A stretch of DNA of 64,000 bases from an uncultured Acidimicrobiales bacterium (lineage in GTDB: Bacteria > Actinomycetota > Acidimicrobiia > Acidimicrobiales > Bin134): positions 3,453,954 to 3,517,953 of the forward strand of contig OX638350.1 in the NCBI GenBank assembly GCA_951813325.1, given 5' to 3'. The notes below the pieces were generated by a model that saw only the letters and a program-made list of their open reading frames with translations, had not been told where the DNA came from and did no database searches. A program made the translations under genes and the position numbers. This document shows, piece by piece, positions 16,162 to 25,093 of the stretch. The stretch's first letter is position 1; every line of letters begins with the position of its first letter.

Positions 16162-19077
16162 ATGATGACGATGCTTCACTCGGTTTGGTCCGGCGGCGGG
16201 AGTGCTGCTGGTCGTCGCAGGTCCCTGCTCGCGCTCGGGGCGCTGCTGGCGTTAATCGCGAGCGTGCTGATTTGGGTGGCTCCCACCCAGGCGCAGAACT
16301 TGAATCCACCGATCGCGATCGCGAGCGTGACCGTGATAGCTGATGATGGCACAGCGAACGCTAATAGGGGGAGCTTGGATGCGTCTGGCAGCTTTGATCC
16401 CGGTGATCAAGACGCTGCTGATGGTAATAAAGGGATTAATGTATTCCAGTGGGAGGTTGTGACTGACTCCTACAGTTGGTTGAGCCTCGACAGCTATGAT
16501 ACGGCGATAACATACTTCGATGTCCCCAGCGCTGATCTAGCAGCTCTGTATGGCCAGACGATCGAGTTCAGGGTGACGGTTACCGACGACGATGATCCCC
16601 CGGCCTCTGCCAGTGAGATTGTAACGTTCAACATCAACCAGAGACCGATCGCCGATATTGCCGTGTCCGCCTACCTGGAAGACGAAGACTCCAATGAGGA
16701 AGGCACTGACCGGTACACCATTGACGCCGTGATAGACGGGCCCGGCGAGAATGGCAACGCCGCCAACGAGTGGGATATCATGGAAAGCGCCCTGTTGGTC
16801 TTGGACGGTTCGGGCAGTTCCGATCCTGATCCCAATGGAGAGCTAGGGTATGAATGGAAGCTGATTCATCCAACCATTACTACTGATAATGATATTGGAT
16901 TACAAGGGACAGGTACCGAAGAGCAGCTGAGCACCGAAGATCCCGATACAGATGGTGTCCAAACGATCGAAAACATTACTGCCGACGAGTCTCCCTACTA
17001 CGCGTATTACACGCTGACAGTGGCCGACGACGACAACGTGACTTCAACAAGCGTGGTGAAACTCGTAATTCACGATCAACCCGCCGCTCCTGAAGTGAGG
17101 GAGATATACAGCGTCGACCCCACAGACCCGTACACCCCCGTTGTTGCAGCTGATGGTGACCCTGTTCCTCAGCCGGTTCTTATCCCACTCCCCACACCCC
17201 GGTACGTCGTCGACCCCGGCGTTACCATTACCGTTACCGCCGAGGTTACCGATGCCGATGGAGATGATACGATCACCGACTACGAGTGGTCTACCGGCGA
17301 GGAGTTCCCCGACGATGTGAGTACCACCGAAATCGATGAGAGCAAGACGAAGCGCATTGTTGAAGTGCCTGACGACGCCGAAGACGACACGATCATCACC
17401 GTCACGTTGACCGTCACCGACAGCAGCGGACTCACCGGCGAGGGATCCGTTGAACTCCTGGTTATCGAAGGCAATAGCCGTCCGTTTGCGAGCGTAAACT
17501 TCTCAAGAATAACAGGCAATCCTCCAGCCACAGCTACATTACCACTAGGTTTATCGTATACATACGGAACGTCCGACTCGTTAGACGGCTTGTTGGGCGG
17601 CGATATTGACGAAAATAACGAACGCACTGGCAGGACCACCATACGGGGCTTCGGCTTTGATCCCGATCAGCCCGCTAATACGCTGCTCATGACCTGGGTT
17701 CAGATTGACACAGAAGCAGGTGCACCGGTTGACCCCGAAACCTACACAGCAGCTCCGGTCCTAGATTTAGAATTTCCCGAACCCGGTGCCGTTTCCTTCG
17801 AAGTTCCCGAGATAGGTATTGGTAGTGATACACAACAGGTCACTCTAAACTTTTCGGTGATTGATGAGCACGGAGCGGGCAGTTATATAGCCGTTAACAT
17901 TGACTATATAGCGGGTAATTCTCCTCCGTCGGCTGATGCCGGTGATGATCAAATTGTGCAGTCCGAGAGCTTCGTGCGACTCAACGGAAGCCGCAGTTCT
18001 GCCCTCGACCTGGACGAAGATATTAGTACTTACTCGTGGGTGATCGAAGATATTGCCACCGTTCCTGAGACAAACGAGGTGCCAGTTTCTGTCCAAGAGC
18101 AAGTTTTTGATGAGCTAATTCCCAGTTTTATTATTGTGGAGAATAACCAATTCGATAGATATAATGATTTCCCCCTTAAGGCTGCCGATACTCCGTACCC
18201 GAACTTCAATGCTCCCAAGGTGCCCGATGGCATCATCGCCATCCAGTTCACCATCAAAATGACGGTCACCGACGGCAGCACAATTTCCGACGAGGATTCG
18301 GTGATCATCACGATCTCGAACGAGTTCTTCTCCGGTATCGTCACCGGTCCGAACTTCTGCTCCAACGCCAGCTTGGGCGGCCCCACCACCTACGCCTTCG
18401 ACAGCGACAGCGACGGTGTGGCCGATCTCTGCTCGCTGCGGACCACTCGCCGAGCCACCGTGGCCCGCCAGAACGCCCTGGAAACGTTGGCCGCCCTTGG
18501 TGCGACCTTCGATGTGACCGACGACAACGACACCCCCAGAACGTCTCCGGCGGCCTTTGCCGACCTGGTTATCGGTCGAGAAGGTGTAGATGGAGTCGGC
18601 GCAACCCCCGAAGTGAGCGCCGTTGACGGCACTTGCAGCGCACCGGGTTTGGACGAGCTTGGTGATTCCGAGACCGATCTGGCTGCCGATGCCTGCTCGA
18701 CGGGCCAGGTGTCTGATCCACCGCCTCCGGTTGATCCTACCGTGGCCGGCGAGTTCTTCTCCGGTGTGATCACTGGCCCCAACTTCTGCACCAACCTGAG
18801 CTTGGGCGGTCCTCGCACCTACGCCTTCGACAGCGACGACGACGGTGTGGCCGACGTGTGCTCGCTGCCCTACACCCGCCGGGAGGCAGTGGCCCGCCAG
18901 AACGCTTTGGAGATGTTCGCAGCGCATTCGCAGTACGGCTCGGCCTTGACCGCGGCCTGCACCGCCTTGGGGAGCACCGACTTCGGCGACGACGAAGACG
19001 ACTTGGCCGCCGACGAGTGTGTGGTGCCGCCCACCGAATCTGATTTGGGTGATCCACTGCCCACCTCAACCGCCTAG
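16162..19077 (+). CDS. Secreted PKD/cadherin-like protein sharing the four-Cys C-terminal modules
   Basis: The product is 971 residues. The ATG at 16162 was chosen because a signal peptide follows directly (basic GRRRS, core LLALGALLALIASVLIWVA, cleavage after TQA); starting at 16075 would bury it. The acidic body has Ig/PKD-like strands (VTVTDDDDPPASASEIVTF, TVTAEVTDADGDDTITDYEW, SPPSADAGDDQIVQSES). The C-terminus carries two copies (18325-18696 and 18754-19020) of the FFSG...FDSDxDGVAD...ARQNALE module also found in the preceding gene. Bases 16300-18300 are visibly lower in GC than the module-coding 3' end, so the gene looks chimeric. No LPXTG motif or C-terminal membrane helix is seen. Confidence 0.78.
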   Translation: MMTMLHSVWSGGGSAAGRRRSLLALGALLALIASVLIWVAPTQAQNLNPPIAIASVTVIADDGTANANRGSLDASGSFDPGDQDAADGNKGINVFQWEVVTDSYSWLSLDSYDTAITYFDVPSADLAALYGQTIEFRVTVTDDDDPPASASEIVTFNINQRPIADIAVSAYLEDEDSNEEGTDRYTIDAVIDGPGENGNAANEWDIMESALLVLDGSGSSDPDPNGELGYEWKLIHPTITTDNDIGLQGTGTEEQLSTEDPDTDGVQTIENITADESPYYAYYTLTVADDDNVTSTSVVKLVIHDQPAAPEVREIYSVDPTDPYTPVVAADGDPVPQPVLIPLPTPRYVVDPGVTITVTAEVTDADGDDTITDYEWSTGEEFPDDVSTTEIDESKTKRIVEVPDDAEDDTIITVTLTVTDSSGLTGEGSVELLVIEGNSRPFASVNFSRITGNPPATATLPLGLSYTYGTSDSLDGLLGGDIDENNERTGRTTIRGFGFDPDQPANTLLMTWVQIDTEAGAPVDPETYTAAPVLDLEFPEPGAVSFEVPEIGIGSDTQQVTLNFSVIDEHGAGSYIAVNIDYIAGNSPPSADAGDDQIVQSESFVRLNGSRSSALDLDEDISTYSWVIEDIATVPETNEVPVSVQEQVFDELIPSFIIVENNQFDRYNDFPLKAADTPYPNFNAPKVPDGIIAIQFTIKMTVTDGSTISDEDSVIITISNEFFSGIVTGPNFCSNASLGGPTTYAFDSDSDGVADLCSLRTTRRATVARQNALETLAALGATFDVTDDNDTPRTSPAAFADLVIGREGVDGVGATPEVSAVDGTCSAPGLDELGDSETDLAADACSTGQVSDPPPPVDPTVAGEFFSGVITGPNFCTNLSLGGPRTYAFDSDDDGVADVCSLPYTRREAVARQNALEMFAAHSQYGSALTAACTALGSTDFGDDEDDLAADECVVPPTESDLGDPLPTSTA

Positions 19078-19095
19078 CTCAACTGGTTCATATCA

Positions 19096-19128
19096 GCAGT
19101 GGCCCGGCCCTTGGGGCCGGGCCACTGC
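19096..19128. terminator. Strong hairpin between convergent genes
   Basis: A perfect 15-bp stem (19096-19110 pairing with 19114-19128, arm GCAGTGGCCCGGCCC) encloses a 3-base loop, TTG. It starts 19 bases after the stop of the secreted protein and lies before the convergent dnaB end at 19184. No T run follows, as is common for GC-rich actinobacterial terminators. It is symmetric, so it could act in both directions. Confidence 0.75.
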
Positions 19129-19183
19129 GCGTCTCGACAACCCGTTCCCTATGAAGTAGTGCATGGGTGATGCACTTCGCTTT

Positions 19184-20563
19184 TCAGGCGCCTCGGGCCA
19201 TGTTGGCGAAGCGGGTGTGGTGTTTGATGAAGGCGAGTCTGGTTTTGCCGGTGGGGCCGGTGCGGTGCTTGGCCACCAGCACTTCAGCGGTGCCGGCGTC
19301 TTGGGTTTCAGGGTTGTAGATCTCGTCGCGGTACAGAAACATCACGATGTCGGCGTCCTGTTCGATGGAGCCCGACTCCCGCAGATCGGCCAAGATGGGC
19401 CGCTTGTCCTGGCGCTGTTCCAGGTTGCGGGACAGTTGCGACAGCGCCACCACCGGGCATTGCAGCTCGCGGGCCAAGATCTTGAGTCCCCGGCTGATCT
19501 CCGAGACCTCCACTTGGCGGTTCTCGGCAGTGTGGCGGCCGGTCATGAGCTGGAGGTAGTCCACGATCACCATGCCCAGCTCGCCGGTCTGGCTGCGCAG
19601 CCGCCGAGACTTGCCCCTGATCTCCATGATGGTCACCGCCGGGTTGTCGTCCACCCAGATGGGCGCCTCCGACAAACGGCCGATGGCGGTTGAGAGGTCG
19701 GCCCAGTCCTGGTCGGTGAGCTTGCCGGTGCGCACCCGGGTGGCGTCCACCCGGGCCTCAGCGCACAGGATCCGCTGGCTGATCTCGAGCTGGCTCATCT
19801 CCAGCGAGAAGATGAGCACCGGCTTGTTGTCCCGCATGGCCGCATGAGCCGCCATGCCCAGCGCGAAGCTGGTCTTGCCCACCGACGGCCGGGCCCCGAT
19901 CACCACCAGGGTGTTGGGCTGAAGGCCGCTGGTGATCTCGTCGAGGTCGTGGTAGCCGGTGGGCGTTCCGGTGACGATCTCGCCCTGGTCGTAGAGCTTC
20001 TCGATGCGCTCCAGGTTGGCCGGCAGCAGCTCGGAGATACGGGCCGTGGTGTCGCCCATGCGGTCGGCGGCCAGCCGGTACACCATGGCCTCGGCCGAGT
20101 CCACCGTCTTGACCACGTCGTCGCCGCCCTCGTAGCCCAGCTCGGCGATCTCCCCGCCGACCTCGATGAGCTTTCGCAGCGTGGCCGCCTCGTGGACGAT
20201 GTTGGCGTACTTGGCCGCATTGGCCGACGCCGGGGTGCCGGTTTGGAGCTTCACCAGCGCGGCGTTGCCCCCCACCTTGTCGGCCACGCCCAGCCGGTTC
20301 AACTCGGCCGCCACCGTCACCGCGTCGGCCGGCTCTCCCTTGGCGTAGAGCGAGCACACCGCCTCGTACACATGGGCATGCGCCGGCCGGTAGAAGTGCT
20401 CGGGCCGGATCAGGTTCACCGCATCGGCGATGGCGTCGCGGCTCAACAGCATCGCGCCCAGCAGCGCTTCTTCTGCCTCCAGATCGTGGGGCGGCACCCT
20501 CCCCAAGCGGCTCGGAGGCGCCGAAGACCGGCCCCCGTCAGAATAGTCGAATGGATCGCTCAC
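19184..20563 (-). CDS. dnaB: Replicative DNA helicase DnaB
   Basis: This is the hexameric replication-fork helicase, about 459 residues from a GTG at 20563. The N-terminal DnaB domain starts at RVPPHDLEAEEALLGAML. The RecA-like domain has Walker A GARPSVGKTS, the Walker B region LGMVIVDYLQLM, the RSLSRGLK-like segment SEISRGLKILAREL, LSQLSRNLEQR and DLRESGSIEQDADIVMFLYR. No intein interrupts it. An ATG at 20689 would add 42 residues, but that stretch is not DnaB-like and covers an inverted repeat, so 20563 is preferred; its ribosome site is weak. It is the last gene of rpsF-ssb-rpsR-rplI-dnaB. Confidence 0.93.
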   Translation of the reverse strand: MSDPFDYSDGGRSSAPPSRLGRVPPHDLEAEEALLGAMLLSRDAIADAVNLIRPEHFYRPAHAHVYEAVCSLYAKGEPADAVTVAAELNRLGVADKVGGNAALVKLQTGTPASANAAKYANIVHEAATLRKLIEVGGEIAELGYEGGDDVVKTVDSAEAMVYRLAADRMGDTTARISELLPANLERIEKLYDQGEIVTGTPTGYHDLDEITSGLQPNTLVVIGARPSVGKTSFALGMAAHAAMRDNKPVLIFSLEMSQLEISQRILCAEARVDATRVRTGKLTDQDWADLSTAIGRLSEAPIWVDDNPAVTIMEIRGKSRRLRSQTGELGMVIVDYLQLMTGRHTAENRQVEVSEISRGLKILARELQCPVVALSQLSRNLEQRQDKRPILADLRESGSIEQDADIVMFLYRDEIYNPETQDAGTAEVLVAKHRTGPTGKTRLAFIKHHTRFANMARGA

Positions 20564-20614
20564 AACGGGAGCCAGCCTACCGACACCCGGTGACAACTCT
20601 TGTGAGCCGATGTG

Positions 20615-20679
20615 ATATCCACGGTTGACCACTCTCGCGAATCCCCGTTGTGGGGTGCTAGGGGAAGGGCCGTGGATAT
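20615..20679. other. Inverted repeat upstream of dnaB
   Basis: ATATCCACGG (20615-20624) and its exact complement CCGTGGATAT (20670-20679) are 45 bases apart in the gap between rplI and dnaB. A DnaA-box-like TTGTCCACC lies next to the right arm on the minus strand (about 20681-20690). It could be a control site for dnaB, but no direct evidence separates this from chance. Confidence 0.35.
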
Positions 20680-20722
20680 TGGTGGACAACCTGGGGATTT
20701 GCCGAAATCAGCCTCCCCGGGG

Positions 20723-21169
20723 CTAGTCGGCGGCTATGACCTCGACGGTTATGGGGAACTCCACTTCGGGGTGGGGCTTGGCCGTCACCAGATGGCTGCC
20801 CAGATCTTTGATGCCGTCAGAGTCAATGAACTTGCGCTCCAGCATGATGCTGGCCTGCTCGGCCACCGCCCGCACGATGTCGGCGGTGGTGACCGATCCG
20901 AACAGCCTGCCCCCCTCACCGGCCCGGGCTGCGATGTGGATGGGGGTGGACACCAGCCGGGAGGCCATCTCCTGGGCCTCGGCCAGCTCCTTGGCGTCTT
21001 TCAGCTCGCGTGACTTCCGCATGCGCTCGGCTTGGCGCTCAGCCCCCGGCGACGACTTCAACGCCTTGCCGGCCGGGATCAGGTAGTTGCGGGCGTAGCC
21101 GTCGGCCACTTCCACCACGTCGCCCTTTTTGCCCAGGGCATCCACATTGTCGCGCAGCACCACTTTCAT
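20723..21169 (-). CDS. rplI: 50S ribosomal protein L9
   Basis: The product is 148 residues, the normal L9 length. The N-terminal domain is MKVVLRDNVDALGKKGDVVEVADGYARNYLIP (recognisable in KVVLRDNV, GDVVEVADGYARNYLIP), a long connecting helix follows (ERMRKSRELKDAKELAEAQEM) and then the C-terminal domain (GRLFGSVTTADIV). The ATG at 21169 fits the family start; GGAG lies 8 bases before it. An upstream ATG at 21208 would overlap rpsR and is rejected. The 5' end lies inside a 17-bp tandem duplication. Confidence 0.96.
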   Translation of the reverse strand: MKVVLRDNVDALGKKGDVVEVADGYARNYLIPAGKALKSSPGAERQAERMRKSRELKDAKELAEAQEMASRLVSTPIHIAARAGEGGRLFGSVTTADIVRAVAEQASIMLERKFIDSDGIKDLGSHLVTAKPHPEVEFPITVEVIAAD

Positions 21170-21186
21170 GACACCGTCTCCTTCAT
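21166..21186 (-). other. Six-codon mini-ORF bridging rpsR and rplI
   Basis: The tandem copy of 17 bases creates the frame ATG AAG GAG ACG GTG TCA TGA. Its ATG overlaps the rpsR stop (ATGA) and its TGA overlaps the rplI start (ATGA). It could act as a translational coupling bridge; it may equally be an untranslated by-product of the duplication. Confidence 0.4.
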
Positions 21187-21668
21187 GACACCGTCTCTTC
21201 TTCGGCATCGGCCTCGGCTGCGTCAGGGGCGACCGCCTCCTCCTCGACAGGCGTCTCCATGGTGGTGCCGTCGGCGGCCATCTCCAAGGCCTCCGGCTCT
21301 TCGCCGTCCATGTCCTCAGTCGGCCGCATGCCGGGCGGCGGCGCAGTGGGCTGGGGTGCCGGTCCGTCGATGCGGCTGTCGTCCCTCATCCGGGATGCGC
21401 TGCGTTGGGTGGTGATCCGGTTGTTGTAGGGGAGGAGCGCCATCTCACGAGCGTTCTTGATAGCCCGGGCGATCTCCTTCTGCTGCTGCTGGTTGTTGCC
21501 GGTCACCTGGCGGGCCCGGATCTTGGCCCGGTCGGACATGAACCGCCGCAGCAGGTTGATGTCCTTCCAATCCACGTAGCCGATGCTCTCCTGGGTCAGC
21601 ACGCTGACCTTCTTCTTGCGGCGGCGGCTGGCGTCCTTGGCCTTCGGCTTCTTCGGTCCCTTGGCCAT
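21183..21668 (-). CDS. rpsR: 30S ribosomal protein S18 with long acidic C-terminal extension
   Basis: The product is 161 residues against about 75-90 for ordinary S18. The S18 core is residues about 20-90: [52 protein letters not shown] (seen in [13 protein letters not shown] and [15 protein letters not shown]). It is followed by some 70 residues rich in Pro, Met, Asp, Glu and Ala, ending [11 protein letters not shown]. The start overlaps the ssb stop (TGATG). The extension is an in-frame continuation with the high-GC codon use of the region, so it is not an obvious sequencing frameshift. Confidence 0.93.
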   Translation of the reverse strand: MAKGPKKPKAKDASRRRKKKVSVLTQESIGYVDWKDINLLRRFMSDRAKIRARQVTGNNQQQQKEIARAIKNAREMALLPYNNRITTQRSASRMRDDSRIDGPAPQPTAPPPGMRPTEDMDGEEPEALEMAADGTTMETPVEEEAVAPDAAEADAEEETVS

Positions 21669-22147
21669 CAGAACGGCTCCTCGTCAACTTGGTAGTCGGG
21701 AGTTTGGCTGCGCGGAGCACGTCCGCTCCCGCCGCCCTGGTAGCGGCCTCCTCCGCTCCCGTCGCGTCCACCGCCGCTGTCGCGCCGCTCATTGCGGATC
21801 ACCTCGACGGTGGCCCACCGCAGGCTGGGCGACACCTCATCGGCGATGATCTCGATCTTGGAGCGGCGATCGCCGTCCTGGGTCTCCCATGACCGCTGCT
21901 CCATGCGCCCGCTGACCACCACCCGAGTGCCCTTCACCAAGCTCTCGCTCACGTTCTCGGCCAGGGTGTTCCAACAGGTCACGTCGAAGAACGACACCTG
22001 CTCTTCGGTCTCGTTGGTCTGGCGGTTCTGCCAGCGCCGGTTCCAGGCCAGCCCAAACGTGGCCACCGCGCTGCCGCCGGGGGTGAATCGAAGCTCTGGA
22101 TCTCTGGTCATGTTCCCGGTGACGGTCACTGTGTTGTCAAATGCCAT
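21668..22147 (-). CDS. ssb: Single-stranded DNA-binding protein
   Basis: The product is 159 residues. The OB fold runs over residues 1-110 ([49 protein letters not shown]). A Gly-rich disordered linker ([19 protein letters not shown]) follows, and the end DEEPF is the acidic tip that binds partner proteins. The ATG at 22147 has AAGGAGA before it; the start at 22177 is not needed. It sits 16 bases after rpsF. It resembles the short actinobacterial SSB type encoded with S6 and S18. Confidence 0.95.
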   Translation of the reverse strand: MAFDNTVTVTGNMTRDPELRFTPGGSAVATFGLAWNRRWQNRQTNETEEQVSFFDVTCWNTLAENVSESLVKGTRVVVSGRMEQRSWETQDGDRRSKIEIIADEVSPSLRWATVEVIRNERRDSGGGRDGSGGGRYQGGGSGRAPRSQTPDYQVDEEPF

Positions 22148-22163
22148 CTCTGTATCTCCTTGA

Positions 22164-22508
22164 TTACCCGGCCGCAACCAGGGGGGTGCCGTCGCCCAGC
22201 AGGCCGCGCCGGGCGGCTTCGTTATCGGGCAGACGGATCAGCTTGTGGCGGACCACATCGTCCGCGAGTCGCAGGAGGCGCTCCATGGTTTCCATCTCGC
22301 GCGCCTCGGTCACGAATTCGAGGACCAGGTAATAGCCCTCGTGCTGATGGTTGATCTCGTAGGCGAAGCGGCGCTTGCCCCAGCGGTCCTCGGTCTTCAC
22401 CTGGCCTCCGTGGGCCTCGATGTTCTCGGTGACCTGCTCGACGCGGGCGGCCACGTCGGACTCTTCGACGCCCACGTCCATGATGATCATCATTTCGTAT
22501 GCCCGCAT
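22164..22508 (-). CDS. rpsF: 30S ribosomal protein S6
   Basis: The product is 114 residues. The S6 fold is visible in MRAYEMMIIMDVGVEESDV, the RWGKRRFAYEINHQHEGYYL strand-helix region and RHKLIRLP. The ATG at 22508 has GGAGGTGA at the right distance and matches the family start; 22541 is rejected. It is the first gene of the operon rpsF-ssb-rpsR-rplI-dnaB. The 164 bases between it and panB hold no gene. Confidence 0.96.
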   Translation of the reverse strand: MRAYEMMIIMDVGVEESDVAARVEQVTENIEAHGGQVKTEDRWGKRRFAYEINHQHEGYYLVLEFVTEAREMETMERLLRLADDVVRHKLIRLPDNEAARRGLLGDGTPLVAAG

Positions 22509-22672
22509 GGCGAACTCACCTCCCTGTGGACCCAGCACCAACCGGGGCCCCGATTACCGGGGCAGGGGCCTTTGTTGCACCGGGAACTCTATCGGATGAT
22601 TTTGGGGTCCACTACATCGACCCCCATTGTCCCCACAGGTGTGACAGATCCCCCTGTGAGAGGGGTGGGCGA

Positions 22673-23527
22673 CTAGCCCTGGTGCCCGTACAAGCCGAGC
22701 GCCATCACCTCGTCGGGGTTCATCTCGTAGCACTCGGCCAGGTCGGGGAACGCCCTGGAGCGCACGTCGGCCGCGAACCGGGCCAAGGCGTTCACGCCGT
22801 CGTCGTGCAGGGTGGCGTAGCGGCGCACGAACCGGGGGCGCATCCTGGTTTCCAGCCCCAAAACGTCGTGGAACACCAGCACCTGGCCGTCGCAGTGGCC
22901 GCCGGCGCCGATGCCGATGGTGGGCACGTCCACCGCATCGGTGATCATCTGGCCCACCGCGGCCGGCATCCCCTCGAGCACGATGGCGAAGCATCCGGCG
23001 TGGGCCAGCGCCTTGGCGTCGGCCACCAAGCCGAGCGCGGCCTCGCTGCTGCGCCCCTGCACCCGGTAGCCCCCCTGGGCCAGCATCGACTGGGGGGTGA
23101 GCCCCAGATGGCCCATCACCGGCACTTGGGCCGACACGATGGCCTCGATCATCGGCACCCGCTCCGAGCCGCCTTCCAGCTTCACCGCTTGGGCCCCGGC
23201 CCGCACCAGCTTGGCCGCGTTGGCCACCGTATCGGCCGCCGACACGTGGTAGCTCATCCACGGCATGTCGGCCACCACCATGGCCCGGGGGCGGGTGCGG
23301 GCCACCGCCGCGGTGTGGTGGGCCATCTCGTCGATGGCCACGCTCATGGTATCGTCGTGGCCCAGCACCACCATGGCCACCGAGTCGCCCACCAAGATCA
23401 GGTCGGCGCCCGCTTCGTCGGCCATGCGAGCGCTGGGAGCGTCGTAGGCGGTGAGCATGACGAGGGGGTCGTCGCCTTGGCTCGTCTTTCGTCTGGAGAT
23501 AGCCGGTGCGGAGAGCTTGGCACCCAT
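22673..23527 (-). CDS. panB: 3-methyl-2-oxobutanoate hydroxymethyltransferase
   Basis: The product is 284 residues. It transfers a hydroxymethyl group from methylene-tetrahydrofolate to 2-oxoisovalerate, the first step of pantothenate synthesis, in the cytoplasm. Magnesium-site residues are Asp48 (LILVGDS) and Asp87 (VVADMPW). KLEGG (Lys116, Glu118) and the catalytic Glu in VLEGMP (about 185) are also present. Other motifs are MGHLGLTPQ and IGIGAGGHCDGQVLVFHD. Its ribosome site is GGAGAA. It is divergent from the amidase gene. Other pantothenate genes are not in the window. Confidence 0.95.
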   Translation of the reverse strand: MGAKLSAPAISRRKTSQGDDPLVMLTAYDAPSARMADEAGADLILVGDSVAMVVLGHDDTMSVAIDEMAHHTAAVARTRPRAMVVADMPWMSYHVSAADTVANAAKLVRAGAQAVKLEGGSERVPMIEAIVSAQVPVMGHLGLTPQSMLAQGGYRVQGRSSEAALGLVADAKALAHAGCFAIVLEGMPAAVGQMITDAVDVPTIGIGAGGHCDGQVLVFHDVLGLETRMRPRFVRRYATLHDDGVNALARFAADVRSRAFPDLAECYEMNPDEVMALGLYGHQG

Positions 23528-23656
23528 CGTTGTTCTCCTTCCCCGTCCAGCGCACTTCGGCTGCCGGCGGTCGCTTTTACTCTAGTCCATCGCCTCGGCG
23601 CCCATGCCAACCCCTCGCCTGCATCCGTCCGCTACTCGGCTACTAGCTTCGGGGCC

Positions 23657-25051
23657 ATGGACGATTTGCTGGACCGGACCGACGCGGTGGGGCTGGCCGA
23701 TGCCATTCGGGCGGGGGAGGTGTCGGAGGCCGAGGTGCTCGACGCCACGCTGGCCCGCATCGACCAGCGCAACCCGGCGCTGAACGCCATCACCACCGCG
23801 GTCGATCCTGAGCCGGCCGCCGACGGGCGGCTGAGGGGGGTGCCGTTCGCCGTCAAAGACCTGCACTTCGCCATGCGGGGCACGGTGACCACCCACGGGT
23901 CGCGCTTTTTCGCCGACGCCCCGGTGTCGGGCCACGATGCCGAGGTGGTGCGCCGCTACCGGGCCGCCGGACTGGTGCTGGTGGGCCGCACCAACTCCCC
24001 CGAGTTCGGCCTGTCCACCACCACCGAGCCGGCCCTGTTCGGCCCGTGCGCCAACCCGCTCGACCCCACCCGCAGCGCGGGCGGCTCCAGCGGCGGGGCA
24101 TCATCCGCGGTGGCCTCGGGGATGCTCACGGTGGCCCATGCCTCCGATGGGGGCGGCTCCATCCGCATACCATCGTCGGCCTGCGGGCTGTTCGGGCTCA
24201 AGCCCACCCGGGGCCGCATCAGCTTCGCCCCCGACGCCGGTGAGGGGTGGAGCGGCTATAGCTGCACCCACGTGATCAGCCGCACGGTGCGCGACAGCGC
24301 CGTGCTGTTGGACCTCACCGCCGGCCCGGCGCCTGGCGATCCCTATGTCGCCCCCGAGCCCACCGGACCCTACGAGGAGGCCATAGCCAGTCCGCCACCG
24401 GTGCTGCGCATTGCGGTGTGGGACGGCTCGGCCGACAGAATCGAGATCGACTCGGTAGCCCGGGGAGCCCTGGATGCCGCCGTGGCGCTGTGCGAGCAGC
24501 TCGGCCATCACATCGAGGAGGCCGACCTGCCGGTGCGCCGGGGAATGGGCGGCCCCCAGGGGGTGATCACCTGCGCCCACACCGCCGCGCTGGTGGCCCG
24601 CCGGACGGCCCAGGCTGGGCGTCCCCCCGCCGACGACGACCTGGAGCCGGTGGCCAAGTCGCTGGTGGCCCGGGCCGCCGCTCTTTCGGCCGCCGACTAC
24701 GCCCAGGCCCTGGCGGACACCCACCGGTTGGGTCGGCTCATGGCCGCCTATCACGCCACCGGCATCGACTTGGTGCTCACCCCTGCCCTGGCCACCGTCC
24801 CGCCGCTTTTGGGCGAGCTGGTGGCCACCGACGACAACGTGGCCCAGTGGGGTGCCCGCCAAGGGTCCTACAGCCCGTTTTGCGCCATGGCCAACGCCAC
24901 CGGCCAGCCGGCCATGTCGGTGCCCTTGTACTTCGACGATCGGGGCCTCACCGTGGGCAGCCACTTCATTGCCCCCTACGGCGGCGAGGCCGTGCTGTTG
25001 CAACTGGCCGCCCAACTCGAAGAAGCCCAGCCATTCTGGCCTCGACTCTGA
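23657..25051 (+). CDS. Amidase of the amidase-signature family
   Basis: The product is 464 residues. The Ser-cisSer-Lys machinery is visible: Lys67 in FAVKDLHF, the cis-Ser in AGGSSGGASSAVASG (Ser144/145) and the nucleophile Ser168 in DGGGSIRIPSS. The C-terminal part (LVLTPALATVPP, FCAMANATGQPAMSVPL) is typical of amide or aryl-acylamide hydrolases of this family. GatA function is unlikely because no gatC or gatB is near. The ATG at 23657 is in frame inside a longer open frame starting at 22499, which crosses panB and is rejected. The substrate is unknown. Confidence 0.88.
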   Translation: MDDLLDRTDAVGLADAIRAGEVSEAEVLDATLARIDQRNPALNAITTAVDPEPAADGRLRGVPFAVKDLHFAMRGTVTTHGSRFFADAPVSGHDAEVVRRYRAAGLVLVGRTNSPEFGLSTTTEPALFGPCANPLDPTRSAGGSSGGASSAVASGMLTVAHASDGGGSIRIPSSACGLFGLKPTRGRISFAPDAGEGWSGYSCTHVISRTVRDSAVLLDLTAGPAPGDPYVAPEPTGPYEEAIASPPPVLRIAVWDGSADRIEIDSVARGALDAAVALCEQLGHHIEEADLPVRRGMGGPQGVITCAHTAALVARRTAQAGRPPADDDLEPVAKSLVARAAALSAADYAQALADTHRLGRLMAAYHATGIDLVLTPALATVPPLLGELVATDDNVAQWGARQGSYSPFCAMANATGQPAMSVPLYFDDRGLTVGSHFIAPYGGEAVLLQLAAQLEEAQPFWPRL

Positions 25052-25093
25052 CCGATCGGAAGGGTCGCAGATCCAATATCAAGAATAGTAATT

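Noticed and set aside
22499..23656. Upstream extension of the amidase frame
   Set aside because: It crosses panB and has no amidase features; the methionine at 23657 begins the homologous part.
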